Shown: positions 59,703 to 64,000 of the stretch, piece by piece
Position numbering within the stretch: position 1 is the first letter of the stretch
Layout of the letters: each line of letters begins with the position of its first letter
Source: Chrysochromulina tobinii
Lineage: Eukaryota; Haptophyta; Prymnesiales; Chrysochromulinaceae
Assembly (NCBI GenBank): GCA_001275005.1
Contig: JWZX01003269.1
Span: forward strand, 1-64,000
Direction: 5' to 3'
DNA length: 64,000 nt
Notes under the pieces: model-generated
Databases searched by the model: none
What the model was told of the DNA's origin: nothing
What the model saw: only the letters and a program-made list of their open reading frames with translations
Program-made: the position numbers and the translations under genes

Positions 59703-61618
59703 ATGATATGCGCCATATATACTATCGCCTTTAGCTATCGTCTCGACGAGCAACAGCGTCGCGACGGCGTCCGCTTCCAAGGCGAGGCTAGCACGTTGTT
59801 CCGGCGGCTCTCACGTGGTGAGCCGATCACCGTGCTAGCCATTGGAGCCTCCGTCGCTGTGCAGGCTGGATGCTTCGACGAGGTGGGCGCAGAATGCATG
59901 AAGTACAATGGGCGGGCGCAATTGGACCTCGGCTGGGGTCAAACGGGCACGCTGACAGGCTTCCTCGTCCGCTGGATGTTGTGGGTCAACACGACCTGGC
60001 CTCACCCGGCCCATCGGCTGATCAACAAAGCATCGAGCGGCACGGCACTGCAGACGATCTTGCCCTGCCTGTTCGGTACGCTCCCGGCGCGCATCGATCT
60101 CGTCGTCATCGAGGTAGGCAGCCTCGCCAAGTGGCTCAGCCCCAGTTCCATCGAGCTCGCCGTGCGAAAGTTCCGTGCGAGGCCGCAGCCACCGGCCGTG
60201 CTCTTCGTCACGGTGCCTCTATGGTACTCGCGCGAAGTGCTCGACGCGCAGGATGACGTCACCAAGGCCGCATGCCAGGCCAGGTACACGCAGAATGACT
60301 TCAAGATGGCGGGTCCTGCCAATTGGGGTGCGCAGCTCGAACAACCAGCAGGAATTGGACGGAGCCGCACGCGTGGCGGCACCTATTGGTCACGCGCCGA
60401 GGAGGAGGTGGAGCGCGTGTGCCAGCAGTATGGCCAGGCGGCCATCTCGGTCTACCGCGCCCTTGCACCGGCGGTCCGCGCCCGTCGCCCGGGCTTCTCG
60501 CTTGTAGACGTGGCGCGTGACTGTGTCCATCCGGCGCATGGCCACTGTGCGCGCGCGCAGACGGATGCCTGAACCAGCAGAGAACCGAGATAGAACCGAG
60601 ACCGATGGGGAGCGAATCTAGGAGGGACGGACGCTGCGCCCGTCACGGCGCCTGCCCGATGCGATGCCTCTGCCTCAGCCGGCCCGGCCTCAGCCGGCCC
60701 TGTTCGAGTCTCGTGGTCGCAGACGGCAGCGAGTATGTGAACGATCTCATGGTCTATTGGCTTGCGTCGGCGAGTGCCGGCCCGCTGGCCGAGGCTCGCA
60801 CAGAAACGCTGACGGAGGCCGAGGCGATAGCTCGTCTGCCGCCGGTGCTCAACAGTGGGCATGGCTTGCAGAAGCAGATGCGAGCGACGACGGCGTGCTA
60901 CTTTGTGCATGCCGACGGCACGCGCCAGACCGCGGACGGAGTGACTACGTGGATGGTCGTCCCATGGGAGCCTGCTGTGTGCCAGGCGGATCTTGAGGAG
61001 GATGCGTCAGATGCGACGGTGCTCGCTCACGCGTGCAGGGTGATGCCACAAGCTCACTGCCCACCGATCAAGAGTTATGAGGCGACGCTCGCACACTGGC
61101 ATGGCTCCTGGCCTCTAGGGTGGCTCTATTGCGATCGCACCATCGCGCCGCAGCGCCGCCAGATGAAGAACCTCGCCGCCTTCACGGCCGGCGCCCTGGT
61201 CTATCTGAGCGTGGCGATGCCTGCGTTCCTCGCTTTACGGGCAGGCACAGCGTCCGCAGAGCTGCGACTTCTGCACCTAATCTCCTATGAGCATATGGGC
61301 ATCGCGCGCGTGAGCTGCGTGGCCGGCTGTACGTGTGAGAGCCGCGTGTGGGACGCTCACCGGATCGATCGGCGGCGCAACGTGTCCATCTATGTGGAGG
61401 CGGCCTTGCCGGTGACCTTCTCGGTGCCGTCCGAACCTGCCAACGGCGGCGCGAGCCCGCGCTGCAAGCTGGCCCTGCGCGTGCTCGGACGCACAAGCTC
61501 GGGCGAGCACCGATGGGTGATCGCGCGTCTGACAGTGACTTCCGGCGTCGCGACTGGAGGCCGAGGTGGACGTGTCGTCGACAAGATTACGAGACGGACC
61601 GGGACGGTAGTCGAGTAA
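59703..61618 (+). CDS. SGNH-hydrolase-like protein, two exons
   Basis: Exon 1 runs to 60546, a 176-base intron (GTGCGC to TCGCAG) follows, and exon 2 is 60723-61618; from the ATG at 59703 the product is 579 residues. Block I of SGNH/GDSL enzymes is VLAIGASVAVQAGC (candidate nucleophile Ser50), followed by NKASSGTALQTILPCL and RIDLVVIEVGSLAKW (block III region, where the usual Asn-Asp is absent), and DCVHPAHGHYGSEYVNDLMV, the Asp/His block V restored across the splice junction. Exon 2 then gives a beta-rich region (ASAELRLLHLISYEHMGIAR, VSIYVEAALPVTFSVP) like the C-terminal domain of related algal proteins. Probably an esterase or acyl-transfer protein. The ATG is weak and a 5' signal-peptide exon may be missing. 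Confidence 0.82.
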
Positions 61619-62785
61619 ACGCGGGAACCCCACAAGCATAGCAAGGTGTAAGCACGTTAAATATGCCGGTCAAGAGTTCGGGGCGCTTCGGTCGCACTCG
61701 CAGCCCGAGCCGGTCGGGTTGTACGGTACTACACTCTACTACACTGCTCATTGGCTACCGAGCTGGTCTCGTCGTCTATAGAGGTGCTGGTATACGTCTC
61801 TAGTAGTAGTACGGGTCCAGTGCTGCGTAGTGCGTAGTCGGAGTTCCGCGGGACGTCCCGCACCGGCTGCTGAAAGGGGACTGTGAGGAGAGGTGAGGGG
61901 CGGCGGGCGGGCGCTCGCGCCCGCGCCCCGGCGGCTTAGCAATCGCGGAAAAAATGGGACGGACCAGCTATTTCTGTGGGTTGACCCGGGTCGGGTGGGT
62001 TGACGCCGGGTGGGCGGGGTTAAGAAACTCTTGTATACTTGTAAGACTAAGCCTAGGTGTGGTGAGCCGTAAGCGGCGAGGCTGCTGCCGCCGTCCGAGT
62101 GCGAGTCGTCCGCCCCGCCCGACTATTTGAACGGAAGTCGGAACGCAGAACGGCGATTCGCGGTGTCGTACCGTATGTCGCGCGCGAGATTTTGACCTTG
62201 GACGGGAGGGTTTCAACACTCAGGTCGAGGCCCTCCGCCCCTCCGCCCCATAGAGTTACCACCTATGGTGTTTCGTTTCAACATAGTGCGTTTCCGCACG
62301 ATTCCGGTATAGCGTATACGGTACCTTTCACTGTTACCTTTCTGTTGGAGATTGTTCAACGGCGCGAGATTTTGACCTTGGGGGAGGGTTTCAACACTCA
62401 GGTAATTACCCTATGGTGTTTCTCGTACGTGAGCTCGTTGAGGGATGGTGTTTCTACATAGTTGGGCGCGAGATTTTGACCTTGGGGGAGGGTTTCAACA
62501 CTCAGGTAATTACCCTATGGTGTTTCTACATATTGGGGCGCGAGATTTTGACCTTGGGGGAGGGTTTCAACACTCAGCGGTAATTACCATTGGTTTCTAC
62601 ATTGTGTTCAAGTATTACAAGAATCGAGCGTACGGTAGACCCTCTTTTTATGAACACACACGAATACAGAATATAGGTGAAAGACAGCCAACACGATGGG
62701 TAACTTGCTGACAGTGCCGGGCCTCCGGGGGAACATCGCCTCCGCGTGTGAATCAAATTTATCTTATGCGGATGGGGCCGAGTGA
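61619..62785. other. Intergenic region with short repeats
   Basis: Between the SGNH gene (+) and the phosphatase (-), convergent. It has a repeat ctactacactg / tactacac near 61730-61742, gggttgacccgggtcgggtgggttgacg near 61979-62005, and the tandem family at 62182-62590. No gene supported. Confidence 0.45.
62182..62590. repeat. Short tandem repeat family, four copies
   Basis: Copies begin with gcgcgagattttgaccttgg at 62182, 62362, 62466 and 62538 and continue with gagggtttcaacactcagg; the last three add taattaccctatggtgtttc (the final one altered). Spacing is 180, 104 and 72 bases. The reverse complement shares ggtaattacctgagt and aggtcaaaa with the repeats at 25292-25443. Confidence 0.92.
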
Positions 62786-64000
62786 TCATATGGATTGGAT
62801 CGTCGGCGCCTCGACGTCATGGACGACAAGAGAGTCGAGCAGCTGGTGGAAGAGGATGCGCCCAAGCTCGTCCTTGGGCGCCGCCTCGGCGAGCGTGAGC
62901 ACCTGCGTATGCGCGATGAGCTCATGTGCCTCTCGAGGAGAATCTCCCTCGTTCTCCGCCATCGCGCCCACGAGCGCCTCGACCGCCGCCACAAAGTCGC
63001 CGCGGCTCACCACCGCCGTCTTAGCATGGGACGTGTGCACAGCCATCTTCTTCCATCGACCCGCCTCCGCGTCCGTTATCGGCGGCGTCTTCTCCTTCTG
63101 TGCGACGAGCGAGAGCGCCTTGCGCAGGGGCAGCGACTGTGCGTGCACAAGGCTCAGCAGCGTGTCGGGCGCCGTGTCGGGCGCGCTCTCGCGCTTGCCG
63201 GCCATCGAGGGGTCGCGCATCTCCACATGGAAGCGCTCGATGAACGCCTCAAACCTCACGGCAGGATACAGCTCCGGGCTCAGAACACTCGCGCCGGCGC
63301 TCGGTTCGGTGATCACCTTGGCGAGGCTCGTTTGGAAGCGTTCCGGAAGCGCATCCCAATCGATGCGAAGGTCGAGCGCTTCGGCGAGCTCCTCCCTGAA
63401 CATGTCGAGCGGCAGCAGCCCACCACCCTTGCTCGCGCGCCCCATGTGCACCAGCATCGTGTGCCGCCTTGTGAGCGCCGCGCGCAGCGTGGCGCGGCGC
63501 TGGCACACGCGCGCGCGCACGGTTGACAGGAGGGTGTCCACGAAGCCGCCCAGCGACCGTTCGACCTCGTGGACCTCCATGGTGACGCGTTTGAGCAGCT
63601 CGTCCTTGAGCTTCGCCTGCCGCCTCTCCGCGTTCGCCTGCGCGCGCGAATGCCACCCCTTGATCATATTCCTCTCCATCGTCTTGAGGCGCTTCATGGT
63701 GGGCGATTGCATCTTGAGGGCGCGGAGCTTCATCTCGCTCTTGATGGCCTCGTCCGTGGCCTTGCGCAGGTCCTCGAGCGAGGCAGCCATGTGCTCCTCG
63801 ATGGACACCGCACCGGTTGCGGGCACGATCAGCACGCCGCCACGGTTCATGCACACGCCTGCGTAGTTGGACGCCGAGAAGACTGTGATCACTCTGGCAC
63901 CATGGTGGAGACCGAATCCGCGCCGGCCGGGGGGAACTTGATGGGAGCGCACGACGAGCTGCAGGCCGCTAGCCTCGAGGAATTCATCGGTCACGTCAGG
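62786..64000 (-). CDS. PPP-family serine/threonine phosphatase, 3' part (5' end beyond window)
   Basis: The frame is open to the window edge and enters with PDVTDEFLEASGLQLVVRSH. LVVRSHQVPPGRRG, then HGARVITVFSASNYAGVCMN and RGGVLIV, are the C-terminal part of the PPP catalytic domain (the metal- and phosphate-binding His of RSH and the SAxNY motif). The remaining 340 residues are mostly helical, with basic stretches (RRQAKLKDELLKRV) and paired segments such as MFREELAEALDLRIDWDALP that recall the EF-hand-bearing tails of PPEF/RdgC phosphatases, but without intact calcium loops. At least 400 residues lie within the window and the catalytic core must continue beyond it. A calcium-linked role is inference. 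Confidence 0.85.
   Translation of the reverse strand, partial: PDVTDEFLEASGLQLVVRSHQVPPGRRGFGLHHGARVITVFSASNYAGVCMNRGGVLIVPATGAVSIEEHMAASLEDLRKATDEAIKSEMKLRALKMQSPTMKRLKTMERNMIKGWHSRAQANAERRQAKLKDELLKRVTMEVHEVERSLGGFVDTLLSTVRARVCQRRATLRAALTRRHTMLVHMGRASKGGGLLPLDMFREELAEALDLRIDWDALPERFQTSLAKVITEPSAGASVLSPELYPAVRFEAFIERFHVEMRDPSMAGKRESAPDTAPDTLLSLVHAQSLPLRKALSLVAQKEKTPPITDAEAGRWKKMAVHTSHAKTAVVSRGDFVAAVEALVGAMAENEGDSPREAHELIAHTQVLTLAEAAPKDELGRILFHQLLDSLVVHDVEAPTIQSI

Noticed and set aside
62182-62590. CRISPR-like impression from repeats with unlike spacers
   Set aside because: Repeat spacing is irregular (180, 104, 72), only four copies, the locus is eukaryotic nuclear DNA and no cas-like gene is near.

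Overview
The window reads as nuclear DNA of a unicellular alga, most probably a haptophyte. The evidence: GC-rich, densely packed genes on both strands; short GT-AG introns that can be placed by reading frame (RPL27A, NEDD8, BTG/Tob, SGNH and others); a eukaryotic tRNA-Ala; a plastid-lumen cyclophilin of the CYP38/TLP40 type; a SET protein of the RuBisCO-methyltransferase/SETD class; and a fatty-acid elongase resembling the delta-9 (C18-PUFA) elongases described from Isochrysis and Pavlova. Species cannot be told from the sequence alone.

Layout. 0-8.2 kb: TspO, a GEP4-type PGP phosphatase, a PH/coiled-coil protein, a methyltransferase, a RING-H2 protein and a SET protein. 8.8-10.1 kb: a 170-bp tandem duplication abutting a frameshifted sulfotransferase-like gene. 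10.4-24.9 kb: a small coiled-coil protein, a divergent pair (monothiol thioredoxin-like protein and NEDD8), an Iwr1-like protein, an ankyrin protein, a FAS1-domain protein, a 1.1-kresidue IQ protein and a two-exon disordered/coiled-coil protein. 25-32 kb: a short tandem repeat, a small two-exon gene, RPL27A (four exons), a p24 cargo receptor, the elongase and CYP38. 32-42.9 kb: a CLEC16A-like protein, a CRAL-TRIO protein bracketed by identical IQ-like modules, a guanylate-binding-protein GTPase, a Skp1-like/SAP/F-box-like/LRR fusion and an AP2-domain protein. 43-53.5 kb: a broken proline-rich gene, a decamer repeat, tRNA-Ala(AGC), an LYAR-like protein, a MYB protein, peptidyl-tRNA hydrolase, a BTG/Tob protein and a WD40 protein. 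53.8-59 kb: accessory DNA, namely a decayed non-LTR retrotransposon, a 185-215-bp satellite and an FG-GAP/VCBS fragment. 59.7-64 kb: a two-exon SGNH-hydrolase-like gene, a short-period repeat related to the one at 25.3 kb, and a PPP-family phosphatase cut by the window end.

The genes are not organised as operons and mostly serve unrelated housekeeping jobs (lipid metabolism, ubiquitin-like signalling, translation, plastid biogenesis). The most unusual objects are the Skp1-like/SAP/LRR fusion, the CRAL-TRIO gene with 139-bp identical ends, the 5' micro-exons of RPL27A and NEDD8, an algal BTG/Tob protein, and a short repeat family present in opposite orientations 37 kb apart. No CRISPR array, operon-like defence island or obviously viral gene was seen.
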